Source of the DNA: an uncultured Carnobacteriaceae bacterium
GTDB taxonomy: Bacteria; Bacillota; Bacilli; Lactobacillales; Aerococcaceae
Length of the DNA: 33,366 bases
Reading direction: 5' to 3'
NCBI GenBank assembly: GCA_938039195.1
Contig: CALHVK010000043.1
Span: forward strand, 1 to 33,366
How positions within the stretch are numbered: position 1 is the stretch's first letter; each line of letters starts with the position of its first letter. A program made the translations under genes and the position numbers. This document shows, piece by piece, positions 25,131 through 33,283 of this stretch. The notes under the pieces were generated by a model that saw nothing but the letters and a program-made list of their open reading frames with translations, did not search any database and was not told where the DNA came from.

Positions 25131-26228
25131 TTACTCTTTCACTTTTTCTATAGATTCTTTCAGTATTCTTATAATAGTTTTCGCACCCGAACGATTTGGA
25201 TTAATACGAATCAAACGCTTTTCTGCTGTTGAATCCGCATTTCTAAAAGTGCCGGAAACTCTATAAAACAAAGGACAAAACTCATATTGAGATTCGGCTC
25301 CTACAGGATACGGCAACGCGCCTAACTTCGTTGCTTCCTCAATTACTTCTTCAGCAATTGGTTCTTTTAATTCTACAATTAAAACTCTCGATTGAGCGTT
25401 GACGATAGAAGCTTCTTTGACCATCTCTAAAGCACCTTGATTTAACAATTCGCATACTTCCTCGCCAACTTTTGCAGAAATAGCTTGAGCAACTGGAACA
25501 TAGATCATCCCTTTTAAGACATCTAGAGCTTCATGCCCTTGCACTTGTCCTCCACCAGAATAGTTTTCTTTTTTCAAACTTTGTATCGCTTCGGAATTTC
25601 CTACCACACAACCAATTCCTTCTGGACCTAAGAGCTTAAATGTTGAAAAACAAGAAATATCCGCTCCATACTGAACCCCAATCTTATCTGTTTTAAAAAC
25701 AGAGTAGTTATCATCTGTAATCACAAATATATCAGGTCGCAACTCTTTAATTGTTTTAACCACCGTTTCAGCTTCATATGAATCAGATGGAAGTTGTCTC
25801 GTAATTTGAACCAACGCAGATGTTATTTCCGCATTTTTAATTTTATCCCTCACTGCTGCTAAGTCGTTAAAATCCACTTTTTCATATGTAATACCTAACA
25901 TTTCAAAGCTCACATTTGTTGTTGGATAAATAGGTGCATCATGAATTAATATTTTCTTTTTACGATCAACACCCGCATGTAACGCCAATCTTATTGCATT
26001 CGTTCCTGAACCTCTAACTAATAGAGCCTCATCCGCGTCAAAAAAGTTCGCAATAACTTTTTCAACCTTTCTTGTATACACAGGTTGATTCAGACCTTTA
26101 ACTACCCCTAAATCTCCCCTGGTTAAAATTTCATTTCCAGGAAAGACTTTTGTAATTTCATCTACTAACCTAAATTGTATTTCTTGCGCTTCTGCGATTG
26201 TCAAACTTTTTAAAGGATAACTTTTCAT
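25131..26228 (-). CDS. yhfS: PLP-dependent aminotransferase-fold protein YhfS
   Basis: A 365-aa fold-type I PLP enzyme. The cofactor Asp is in TDDN (171-174) and the PLP lysine is K198 in SCFSTFKLLGPEGIG. An N-terminal RGSGTNAIRLAL segment fits the phosphate-binding region. The overall look is like cystathionine-synthase/threonine-aldolase relatives rather than classic aminotransferases. AAGGAG lies before the ATG, and the gene begins 2 bases after php. Reaction and substrate are unknown. Confidence 0.85.
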   Translation of the reverse strand: MKSYPLKSLTIAEAQEIQFRLVDEITKVFPGNEILTRGDLGVVKGLNQPVYTRKVEKVIANFFDADEALLVRGSGTNAIRLALHAGVDRKKKILIHDAPIYPTTNVSFEMLGITYEKVDFNDLAAVRDKIKNAEITSALVQITRQLPSDSYEAETVVKTIKELRPDIFVITDDNYSVFKTDKIGVQYGADISCFSTFKLLGPEGIGCVVGNSEAIQSLKKENYSGGGQVQGHEALDVLKGMIYVPVAQAISAKVGEEVCELLNQGALEMVKEASIVNAQSRVLIVELKEPIAEEVIEEATKLGALPYPVGAESQYEFCPLFYRVSGTFRNADSTAEKRLIRINPNRSGAKTIIRILKESIEKVKE

Positions 26229-26230
26229 CT

Positions 26231-27112
26231 TTAACTCCTTACTAAAAATCGTTTAGGATTTTCCACTAGCATTTTACTAATGAATTTGTCAGAAACTCCT
26301 CCATCTCGTAACATTGGAACAAAACGATCTAATAGATAAGAATATCCTATTCCACCTTGATATTCTAGGTTTGACTTCCGCGTAATATCCATAGATAAAA
26401 ATACCTTATCTTCATAGCCTCTTTGCTCAATTTCTTTAAGCATTTCTACTCGCAATAAGTCTGGTTGATAATTCTCTTTACCTACAGTATCAAACTCTAC
26501 ATAGACCCCTTCATCTAACATCTTAAGAATGTAATTTACATCTCCGGTTAAATCGACATGTCCAATAATTACTCTATCTAGGTCTACATTCTCTTTTTTA
26601 AAGAAGGCAACTTGTTCGTGCCCATATGTTCCTAGAGTTGTATGGGTGGTAATTGGAACTCCTAATTCTTTATAAACAATTGACGAGGCAAGAAAAACCT
26701 TTCTTTCTCTATCAGTCATTGTATTTTTACTAGTTCCTATTTCACCAATTATTTGTGCTTTTATATTGGTACCATCAATTCCTTCAAGAATCTCTCTACG
26801 CATTAAATCAGCTAACTCTTCCACACTAGCATCTGTAACAAATTCCGGCAAAAATTTATCCTGATAAAAGCCTGTTGCTTGAATAATATTAATTTTACTA
26901 AGCTCAGCAACCTTTTGAACATATAAAGGATTTCTTCTCATATCAAGGTTCGTAACATCTACGATGTTACGAACCCCTTTATCATATAATTTTTTGAATT
27001 CTTCTACTGTTTCATCAAAGCAATTTAAGTTAGTATCATCAATATTTTTTAATCTAGATAAATCAATTGTCGTATGCTCGTGCATATAAGTAATTCCATC
27101 TATGAACGTCAT
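26231..27112 (-). CDS. php: Phosphotriesterase-like metallohydrolase Php (YhfV)
   Basis: A 293-aa amidohydrolase-superfamily barrel of the phosphotriesterase-like group. Metal ligands read as H11-E-H13, H157, H185 and D242 (LSMDITR). At the position of the bridging carboxylated lysine there is Glu124 (GEIGTSKN), which, from memory, is also true of E. coli Php and unlike true phosphotriesterases. Lactones, phosphate esters or carboxylates are plausible substrates. AGGAG is 9 bases upstream of the start. It lies between yhfT and yhfS. Confidence 0.88.
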   Translation of the reverse strand: MTFIDGITYMHEHTTIDLSRLKNIDDTNLNCFDETVEEFKKLYDKGVRNIVDVTNLDMRRNPLYVQKVAELSKINIIQATGFYQDKFLPEFVTDASVEELADLMRREILEGIDGTNIKAQIIGEIGTSKNTMTDRERKVFLASSIVYKELGVPITTHTTLGTYGHEQVAFFKKENVDLDRVIIGHVDLTGDVNYILKMLDEGVYVEFDTVGKENYQPDLLRVEMLKEIEQRGYEDKVFLSMDITRKSNLEYQGGIGYSYLLDRFVPMLRDGGVSDKFISKMLVENPKRFLVRS

Positions 27113-27124
27113 ATCAACAATCTC

Positions 27125-28429
27125 CTATCCAGCAACTGGTGTGAATAATCCAACCATGTAAAGAATATTAACAATAATTCCTAAACTGATCGCTGCAACT
27201 GGTCCAATAGCTAATTCCACAATAGGGCTTTTAGCTTTTCTATTTAGAAGAAGCAATCCGATTACCCAGAAGTAGCCAATCCCTGGTGCGATTTTTTCAG
27301 ATGCAATAGCACCACCAACTAATAAAGCCACTTCTAGAACTTTATTCATTGCTGTACGAATGTGCTCACCCATTTCACGAATTCCAGGGAATTTATCCAA
27401 TCCTTTAGCCACTAATGCTAATAATTGAACTTCAACAAACATTAAAGCAGCACCGGCAATAAACGCAACTAATGGATTACCGTTTAATAACATCCCTACT
27501 ACAAAGACAAATGTTGCTCCAGCTGGACTGTAAACCCCTGTTACAATTGCTGTTGAGAACACTAATGGAATAAATCCAATTCCTCGAGCAAATGCAGCTA
27601 ATGCAGCTTCACTAATTTTTCCTTCAGTTAATAATTTTAATGAAATTGGGTCTCCAGCAAGAATCATTAAACTAGTAGACGCTGATACAAGTCCACCTGT
27701 GATTGATAACCAAATCCAATTTTTCTTAATTCTATTTACACGTTCTAAGAAGACACTAACTAAGGTTTCGTTAGAATTGCTTCCGTCTCCTTTAACTTGC
27801 ATTGCAAATACAATCATAAAGATCATACCAACAAGTAATGACATACCTTCAGCACTCAATTTGATAGTAACAGCATCTAGTTTAATTGTTCCATATTGTT
27901 TCACTGTAAATAGTGCTAATAATGTAGCAACTAAAGTAATGGCTGCTTTTTTAAATCCATGTTGGCTAGCAATTGCAATTGCAGGGAAAATACTAAATCC
28001 AACTACAATTGGACTACCTACAGAAGATAGAGCTGGCATAAAGTTTACAGGTAGCATGTTAAATAAATCGACAATAGCTTGAAGTCCTAAAACAAGTCCA
28101 ACACCATACAAAGCTCCTAAAACACCTGAAATTGCTAATCCAACTTTTCCTTCAGGCGCCCAAGAACCAATGATATCAGTCATTAGCAAGATACTATGAA
28201 CTAAAATGATAGAAGCACCAATTGAAACAGGAATACCAAAACCAATAACTAGACCAAAACTCAACGCAAAACTTGTTGCTGCTAATTCTTTTTTACCAAT
28301 CTTTTTCTCCAAATACTCTGGTAAGATAGGTCTCAATCCATCATTAAATACTGCAATCCCTTTATTCGCAAGAATCGAACAAAGTGCTCCCAACAGAGCG
28401 ATTACAACTAATTCTAAAGTTTTATCCAT
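27125..28429 (-). CDS. yhfT: YhfT family integral membrane protein, probable transporter
   Basis: A 434-aa membrane protein with about eleven or twelve hydrophobic segments from the first residues to the C-terminus, and one charged cytoplasmic-looking loop near 215-240 (KGDGSNSNET...RVNRIKKN). No ABC, PTS or MFS motif is recognisable. Being the only transporter-like gene in the cluster, it is the probable uptake system for the pathway's substrate. GAGGG precedes the ATG; yhfU lies 20 bases upstream. Confidence 0.82.
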   Translation of the reverse strand: MDKTLELVVIALLGALCSILANKGIAVFNDGLRPILPEYLEKKIGKKELAATSFALSFGLVIGFGIPVSIGASIILVHSILLMTDIIGSWAPEGKVGLAISGVLGALYGVGLVLGLQAIVDLFNMLPVNFMPALSSVGSPIVVGFSIFPAIAIASQHGFKKAAITLVATLLALFTVKQYGTIKLDAVTIKLSAEGMSLLVGMIFMIVFAMQVKGDGSNSNETLVSVFLERVNRIKKNWIWLSITGGLVSASTSLMILAGDPISLKLLTEGKISEAALAAFARGIGFIPLVFSTAIVTGVYSPAGATFVFVVGMLLNGNPLVAFIAGAALMFVEVQLLALVAKGLDKFPGIREMGEHIRTAMNKVLEVALLVGGAIASEKIAPGIGYFWVIGLLLLNRKAKSPIVELAIGPVAAISLGIIVNILYMVGLFTPVAG

Positions 28430-28449
28430 CTTAATTCCCTCATTTTCAT

Positions 28450-28812
28450 TTAAATTTTATTTATTTCATCCATGATAATTGGAACAACATCATTTTTATG
28501 TTGAGCTGTAAATCCAAAAGCCTTCTTACCGCTACGAACACTTTCTCTGATTTCTTCCTCAGGCATAATTTTCCCTGGCATTGAAACTGTCACACAGTTA
28601 TCTCTTCCTAATAACGCTAGAGCCATTGCTAAAGCTCCCCCGCCACCTGTGTTACATGCTCCAATATAATAATCTGCTGCTCCTGTTTTAATAGCCATCG
28701 CAGCATCTAAGTCGCTTTTTACATCAACGGTGTACTCTGGCAATCCATATTGGATTACCAAAGCTTTCACCTCTTCTTTATCTATTTGTCCACCAACAAC
28801 AATTTTCTTCAT
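28450..28812 (-). CDS. yhfU: YhfU, DUF2620 family small protein
   Basis: A 120-aa soluble protein. The N-terminus KKIVVGGQI is followed by an alternating alpha/beta pattern and a glycine-rich loop GACNTGGGGALAMAL with one Cys. The size and N-terminal strand-loop resemble PTS EIIB-like folds, but I see no proof of phosphotransfer. It always travels with YhfT in the cases I know, so it is probably a partner of that membrane protein. AAAAAAGGAGG precedes its start. Confidence 0.8.
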   Translation of the reverse strand: MKKIVVGGQIDKEEVKALVIQYGLPEYTVDVKSDLDAAMAIKTGAADYYIGACNTGGGGALAMALALLGRDNCVTVSMPGKIMPEEEIRESVRSGKKAFGFTAQHKNDVVPIIMDEINKI

Positions 28813-28828
28813 TCATTTTCCTCCTTTT

Positions 28829-30190
28829 TTATTCATTTAAAAACTCATTATGAACAGCGTAGTTTACAGCACCTGCAAAATCGTGTGTATTGTTATAATT
28901 ACCATTTTCACGTTGTCCGTTATTCATTTTGTTTGTTAGCACAATTACAACGATTTTATTTTTTGGAGAGATTGTTACGTAAGTTCCTGTAAAACCATTG
29001 TGCCCAATAGCATCTTCAGCTAATGGCTTCATCCAACCCGCATTCTTTAAATATCCATATGATTGAATTGCGCCATAACTCGTCTTGAATACATCTTGTA
29101 AAAATAGTTCAACCGTTTTTTCATCATAGAGAACTTTATCACCATGTTTTCCACCATCTACTAAAACTTGGTATAAAGTTGAAAGCTCAGTTGCTGTAGA
29201 GAATAGTCCAGCATGACCTGCGATACCTTCATTAGCCATAAATGCATTTCCATCATTTACTTCACCTTGAAGTTCATAAGTTCTCCAACCAGTAAACTTA
29301 TCAAAAGCTTCTTTATCTGCTGACATGTCATATCCAAATTTAGGGAAGTTAACTTCATCAATCATCATTTTTTCAAACGGATTTCCATATGAAGTTACAG
29401 CAATTTGTGATTTATCTACTCCATTTTTCAACGGATTAAACATAGTATTTTTTAATCCAAGAGGTTCATAAATAGTTTTTGCTACATATTTATCAAATGC
29501 TTCTCCTGTTATCTTTTCAGCTACAAACGCTAGTGTCATAAAGCCTAAATCACTATATTTATATTCTCCAGGTTTAAACTCTAATTTTTGATCTTCAATA
29601 TACTTTAACGTGTCCTGTCTATTATTAGAGTATAAGTAGATAGCCTTCCATTGAGGAAGTCCTGAAGTATGGCTTAATAGTTGACCAATTGTGACGTCTT
29701 CTTTACCATTCTTACCAAATTCAGGTAAATATTGTGTAACCTTATCCTCTAATTTGACTTTTCCTTCATAAACTAAATGCATAAACACTTGTGTTGTTGC
29801 ACTAATCTTTGTAACTGATGCCAAATCAAAAAGAGTTTCATTAGTTACAGGTGATGGTTTTTCAATTTTTTCAGCAGGATTCTTCGAAAAATCAAAAGCT
29901 TGAATTACACCATAACTCTTTTGGAAGACCATCTTTCCATCCTTTAAAACTACAACTTGTGCACCTGGTGTAGCTTTAGGATTATCATTTGCTAATTGAC
30001 TCTTAACGTAAGAAAAAGCGACTGCATCAATAGCTTTTTCTAAGGATTTTGATTGATTTCCATCCTTAGTTTCAGATACAACCGTTGTTTCAGAACTTTG
30101 AGGAACGACTTTATTTGCACACCCTGCTAACCCAAATACACTTAGAGTAGCAGTAACTAGTAACATTTGCTTCTTAATATTTTTCAACAT
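28829..30190 (-). CDS. Lipoprotein serine hydrolase of the beta-lactamase class C / PBP4* family
   Basis: A 453-aa surface lipoprotein. The signal ends in LAGC with Cys24, then a Ser/Thr/Lys linker. The catalytic domain has the S125-V-T-K128 motif, Y212-S-D214 (the YxN-type motif with Asp, common in esterases of this family) and HNGFTG in place of the KTG box. This fits a D-aminopeptidase, esterase or carboxypeptidase rather than a resistance beta-lactamase. The ATG at 30188-30190 follows GGAGGAG; an upstream TTG frame is not needed. As the first gene of the yhf-like operon it may release the substrate outside the cell. Confidence 0.85.
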   Translation of the reverse strand: MLKNIKKQMLLVTATLSVFGLAGCANKVVPQSSETTVVSETKDGNQSKSLEKAIDAVAFSYVKSQLANDNPKATPGAQVVVLKDGKMVFQKSYGVIQAFDFSKNPAEKIEKPSPVTNETLFDLASVTKISATTQVFMHLVYEGKVKLEDKVTQYLPEFGKNGKEDVTIGQLLSHTSGLPQWKAIYLYSNNRQDTLKYIEDQKLEFKPGEYKYSDLGFMTLAFVAEKITGEAFDKYVAKTIYEPLGLKNTMFNPLKNGVDKSQIAVTSYGNPFEKMMIDEVNFPKFGYDMSADKEAFDKFTGWRTYELQGEVNDGNAFMANEGIAGHAGLFSTATELSTLYQVLVDGGKHGDKVLYDEKTVELFLQDVFKTSYGAIQSYGYLKNAGWMKPLAEDAIGHNGFTGTYVTISPKNKIVVIVLTNKMNNGQRENGNYNNTHDFAGAVNYAVHNEFLNE

Positions 30191-30210
30191 CTTAACTCCT
30201 CCGTTCAATA

Positions 30211-30224
30211 TACATTTTTTTGTA
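30211..30224. promoter_or_regulatory. Operator-like repeat 1 upstream of the yhf-like operon
   Basis: TACATTTTTTTGTA, a TACA-N6-TGTA inverted repeat, 20 bases before the first start codon. An identical 14-mer lies at 30277-30290. Confidence 0.55.
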
Positions 30225-30276
30225 CAATAGCTTAATATAAAAAATTAAGTCATTACAGACACCCCCATGATGAAAA

Positions 30277-30290
30277 TACATTTTTTTGTA
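30277..30290. promoter_or_regulatory. Operator-like repeat 2 upstream of the yhf-like operon
   Basis: TACATTTTTTTGTA again, identical to the site 66 bases away. It falls about 20 bases downstream of the -10, so a bound protein would block initiation or early elongation. Confidence 0.55.
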
Positions 30291-30307
30291 TCGAATTCTA
30301 TACAACA

Positions 30308-30336
30308 AGTATAATGCTACAAAACAGTTTTGTAAA
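30308..30336 (-). promoter_or_regulatory. Promoter of the yhf-like operon with operator-like repeat 3
   Basis: On the minus strand: -35 TTTACA at 30331-30336, a 17-base spacer, -10 TATACT at 30308-30313. The spacer and -35 are covered by the perfect palindrome TACAAAACAGTTTTGTA at 30318-30334, which shares TACA...TGTA ends with the two downstream sites. The leader before the first start codon is about 115 bases. Confidence 0.7.
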
Positions 30337-30380
30337 CCCTTTCTTTGGATAATTTCTGCCATTTATAATACTAAAACATA

Positions 30381-30409
30381 AAAAAAGGCGCTTCTCTTTC
30401 GAGAGCGCC
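30381..30409 (-). terminator. Terminator of the nucleoside hydrolase gene
   Basis: GGCGC and TCTC pair with GAGA and GCGCC around a TTTC loop, preceded by a run of A that is a T run on the minus strand. It lies 15 bases past the stop. Confidence 0.85.
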
Positions 30410-30423
30410 AGAAGCTATTTACA

Positions 30424-31362
30424 TTATTTTTTCGCTAAATCTGTGATGTAGTCGAAGAAGGCATCGCGGTCGACGTGGTAGACAAGGTCGACTGGGCGGC
30501 CATTTTCGGCTTTGACGGTACGGCCACGGCTTGCACCAGCCACGAATACGTCACTGTTTACCACTGAACGTTTCACAAGGTCTTCTTTTCCAAATGATGC
30601 TGTTGTTAATACGTCCCATAGGAAATAAGTGGAGTTCGTTACGTAGTGAGTGAGCGGCGGAACGATGGCGTAACATTGACCTAAGAAGTCAACGCCTTCG
30701 ATAGCACGTTCTTTTGCCCAACGGTCGCGGACATCTAGCGATAATGGCACCATGTTTGTACTTTCAAGCGCTACTAATTCAATTTGGATGCCTGATTCCC
30801 AAACGCGTTTTGCCGCAAATGGATCCCAGTACACGTTCCACTCTGCAGTTCCGTCGTGTTCAGGGTCTTCCACGTTCCCCATATCAAGGAATGTTCCACC
30901 CATCCAGTACAGTTTACCGATGTTTTCTTCGATAGTTGGGTCTTGGTCTAATGCACGTGCTAAGTCTGTTAATGGTCCTACGAAAACAAGGTCCACTTTC
31001 TCATCCGATTCTTTTAAGGCACGGATTAAATCTTCGTGCGCTTTTAATGGGGAGTCTTGCACGGTAATTGGTTTATGTTCGTTTAAGATTGGAAGTGCGT
31101 CCACTGTGAAGGCATGCATTCTCCACTCTTTCGGGAATGGGTTCACAGGGCGTGAGTCTGAAGAAGCGACTTTCAATTGTTTGTCCTTTTCAGAACCGAA
31201 CTTATGAATAATCTTCTTGCTGGCTTCCACCGCTGGTAATAAATAGCAGTCCGCTTCGATAACGCCGACCCCTACTAATTCCACGTCTTCCATTTTTAAT
31301 AGTAAATATAATGATACTAAATCATCTACGCCACCATCGTGGTTTAAATAAACTTTACGCAT
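30424..31362 (-). CDS. Inosine-uridine type nucleoside hydrolase
   Basis: A 312-aa calcium-dependent N-ribohydrolase that splits purine or pyrimidine nucleosides into base and ribose. The metal cluster is N7-H-D9-G-G-V-D13-D14, and later family segments are VGPLTDLARAL, GTAEWNVYWDPFAA with the substrate-binding Asn, and FLWDVLTT, where the ligand Asp and nucleoside-contacting residues lie. The HDGGVDD variant of the usual DxDPGxDD motif suggests a specific subfamily. GGAGAG precedes the ATG by 13 bases. It is single-gene, divergent from brnQ. Exact base preference is not readable. Confidence 0.9.
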   Translation of the reverse strand: MRKVYLNHDGGVDDLVSLYLLLKMEDVELVGVGVIEADCYLLPAVEASKKIIHKFGSEKDKQLKVASSDSRPVNPFPKEWRMHAFTVDALPILNEHKPITVQDSPLKAHEDLIRALKESDEKVDLVFVGPLTDLARALDQDPTIEENIGKLYWMGGTFLDMGNVEDPEHDGTAEWNVYWDPFAAKRVWESGIQIELVALESTNMVPLSLDVRDRWAKERAIEGVDFLGQCYAIVPPLTHYVTNSTYFLWDVLTTASFGKEDLVKRSVVNSDVFVAGASRGRTVKAENGRPVDLVYHVDRDAFFDYITDLAKK

Positions 31363-31404
31363 TTATGAGTTGCTCTCCTTTAAAATGGTTTTCTTGCACT
31401 GTTT

Positions 31405-31457
31405 ATTATACCTAAAAACGAACGATAAAGAAACTATTTAACATAACGTTTGGTTTT
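31405..31457. promoter_or_regulatory. Nucleoside hydrolase promoter with candidate PurR box pair
   Basis: Minus-strand -10 TATAAT lies at 31405-31410; the -35 is poor. Directly upstream are two inverted 13-mers: AAAAACGAACGAT at 31414-31426 and, on the minus strand, AAAACCAAACGTT at 31445-31457, 18 bases apart. They resemble Gram-positive PurBoxes (AWWWCCGAACWWT) with two mismatches each, arranged as an inverted pair. Regulation by PurR is a tentative inference. Confidence 0.35.
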
Positions 31458-31530
31458 ATTTTTTAGTGCATTCGAGTGAAGTTTATGGTACACTGTTTCT
31501 AATCATTTTTTAATGTTAGGCTGTGACTCA

Positions 31531-32847
31531 ATGAAAAAGAAATTATTAGATATTATTATAATAGGATTTGCCCTGTTCGCCATCTTCTTCGGTGCCGGAA
31601 ACTTAATCTTCCCACCCTACCTCGGCGTAACAGCTGGAGAAAACTGGGGAATTGCGACTCTTGCCTTCCTTATTAGCGACCCACTATTATCGATTATTGC
31701 CGTAATGGTCGTCGCAGCTCTTGGTGGAAGTGCGCTGAACGTCGGGCGTAGAGTTCACCCACTTTTTGCGAGCGCCCTTGCTGCAATCTGCGTTCTTTTA
31801 ATCGGGCCGATTTTTGCCGTACCACGTACTGGAGCGTCCACGCATGAAATCTTCGTACAATCGTATTTCCCAAGCGCACCACAATGGATTACTTCGCTCG
31901 TATTCTTCGGCATTGTCCTTTGGATTACGTATAAGGAAAATTCAGTTATGGATGCCATCGGAAAATACTTAACACCGATTCTCCTCTTCATCCTCTTCTT
32001 GATTTTTGTTGGAGCCGTTCTTCAACCAAATGCAAGCTTTGCTGCAACGGATGGAACTGGACTTTTCGCACAAGGATTTAAAGAAGGCTATCAAACCATG
32101 GACGTCCTCGGAGCGCCCCTCTTAGCCGGAGTCGTGATGAAAGATATTACGCGCCGTGGGTATTTAAACAAAAAAGACCAATTCAGAATGATGTTCGGCG
32201 TCGGAATCGTGGCGTTCATCTTACTCGCATTAGTGTACTCGACACTAGCATACAGCGGAGCTAGCATGAGCACTGTCATCGATTCAACTGCGCAACGTGC
32301 CGCAATGCTGACAACCATCGTGAAGAACTTACTCGGATCATGGGGACAACTTGCGATGGGACTGGCTGTCTGCTTCGCCTGCCTCACAACTGCGATTGGA
32401 CTGACAACCACTTGTGGTCAGTATTTCGAAGAAGTGTCTAAAGGAAAAATCTCCTACAAGAAAACAATTCTTGTCACTGTAGCAGTGGAATTCATCATCT
32501 CACTTGTCGGGGTGGATTCACTCATCAACTTAGCCGTTCCAGTGTTGACATTTATCTTCCCGATTATGATTGCATTGATTCTCTTCTCTGCCTTCGACCA
32601 ATACATCCCATACGATTGGACGTATCTAGGAGCAGTCATCGGTGCCGGAATCGTCGGCCTCGTACAAGGAATCAATACTCTCTCACAACTTTTAGGTGGA
32701 AACCTACTAGGAGACGCAGCCACATGGATTGGCACCTTCCCACTAGCCACATACGGCCTCGAGTGGATTGTCCCAACCTTTGCCGGCGCCCTTATCTTCA
32801 CGATTCTATCCGCCATCCTCAAACCAAAACAACTCGAATTTGATTAA
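31531..32847 (+). CDS. brnQ: Branched-chain amino acid transport carrier, LIVCS family
   Basis: A 438-aa membrane protein with about twelve helices. The N-terminal FALFAIFFGAGNLIFPPYLG is diagnostic of BrnQ, which imports Leu, Ile and Val with Na+ or H+. Other conserved parts are FAVPRTGAST and the GYQTMDVLGAPLLAG segment. I prefer the ATG at 31531, where family members begin MKKK; an in-frame ATG 18 bases earlier is possible, and neither has a strong ribosome site. A -10-like TGGTACACT sits near 31483-31491. It has its own terminator. Confidence 0.92.
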   Translation: MKKKLLDIIIIGFALFAIFFGAGNLIFPPYLGVTAGENWGIATLAFLISDPLLSIIAVMVVAALGGSALNVGRRVHPLFASALAAICVLLIGPIFAVPRTGASTHEIFVQSYFPSAPQWITSLVFFGIVLWITYKENSVMDAIGKYLTPILLFILFLIFVGAVLQPNASFAATDGTGLFAQGFKEGYQTMDVLGAPLLAGVVMKDITRRGYLNKKDQFRMMFGVGIVAFILLALVYSTLAYSGASMSTVIDSTAQRAAMLTTIVKNLLGSWGQLAMGLAVCFACLTTAIGLTTTCGQYFEEVSKGKISYKKTILVTVAVEFIISLVGVDSLINLAVPVLTFIFPIMIALILFSAFDQYIPYDWTYLGAVIGAGIVGLVQGINTLSQLLGGNLLGDAATWIGTFPLATYGLEWIVPTFAGALIFTILSAILKPKQLEFD

Positions 32848-32848
32848 A

Positions 32849-32877
32849 AAACGGAGCCTCCCAGCTCCGTTTTTTTT
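32849..32877 (+). terminator. Terminator of brnQ
   Basis: ACGGAGC at 32851-32857 and GCTCCGT at 32864-32870 form a stem followed by seven T residues. It starts right after the stop codon. Confidence 0.9.
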
Positions 32878-32914
32878 ACTATTTGTATAGAATTTTCAAA
32901 AAAATAATGCTCCC

Positions 32915-32929
32915 ACTACAAACTGTAGT
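32915..32929. promoter_or_regulatory. Palindrome near the promoter of the TetR-type remnant
   Basis: ACTACA-AAC-TGTAGT is a perfect 6-3-6 inverted repeat. It lies 20 bases before a TATAAT -10 at 32950-32955 that would drive the TetR remnant and methyltransferase. A TetR-type repressor would usually bind such a site; the assignment is by position only. Confidence 0.45.
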
Positions 32930-32976
32930 ATTTTTTCATAAAAAAAGTTTATAATAGTTTCTATGAAGATTATTAA

Positions 32977-33267
32977 ATGACTAAAGGAACTAGGAAAAAT
33001 ATTATTAACGCATTTTTGAGACTGGCTTTTAAATTTCCAAATCAATCGCTTTTTTCGTTTCCTGAGATTGCAACTGAGGCATGTATCGCAAGATAAACAA
33101 TTTATAAAAAGCATTTTAATAACCCAGAAGAATTAAAATCATATCATTTAACATTACCTAAAGAAATGTTAAATGATATATTTGTGACCATGATTTTAGC
33201 AACTATACAAGAACTACTATCTACATATTTTGAATTTTATCTAATATTCTTTCAAAAATCCCCCTAA
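32977..33267 (+). pseudogene. Degenerate TetR family regulator
   Basis: The frame from the ATG at 32977 reads MTKGTRKNIINAFLRLAF..., then SFPEIATEACIAR, which matches the TetR N-terminal helix and helix-turn-helix (TRxxIIxAFLxLA...EIAxEAGISR). A TAA at 33094-33096 falls where the family has a Q or R, and the same frame continues TIYKKHFNNPEEL, the rest of the TetR recognition helix. It then ends after about 55 more residues at 33265-33267. A full regulator is about 180-200 residues, so the gene carries both a nonsense codon and a lost C-terminal half. A restart inside would lack the DNA-binding domain. Confidence 0.7.
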
Positions 33268-33283
33268 ATGAGAGGTATCTAAA

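Noticed and set aside
28829..30190. Beta-lactam resistance gene
   Set aside because: The SxxK and YSD motifs fit the broad class C/PBP4*/esterase family, and the KTG box is replaced by HNG; nothing shows beta-lactamase activity.
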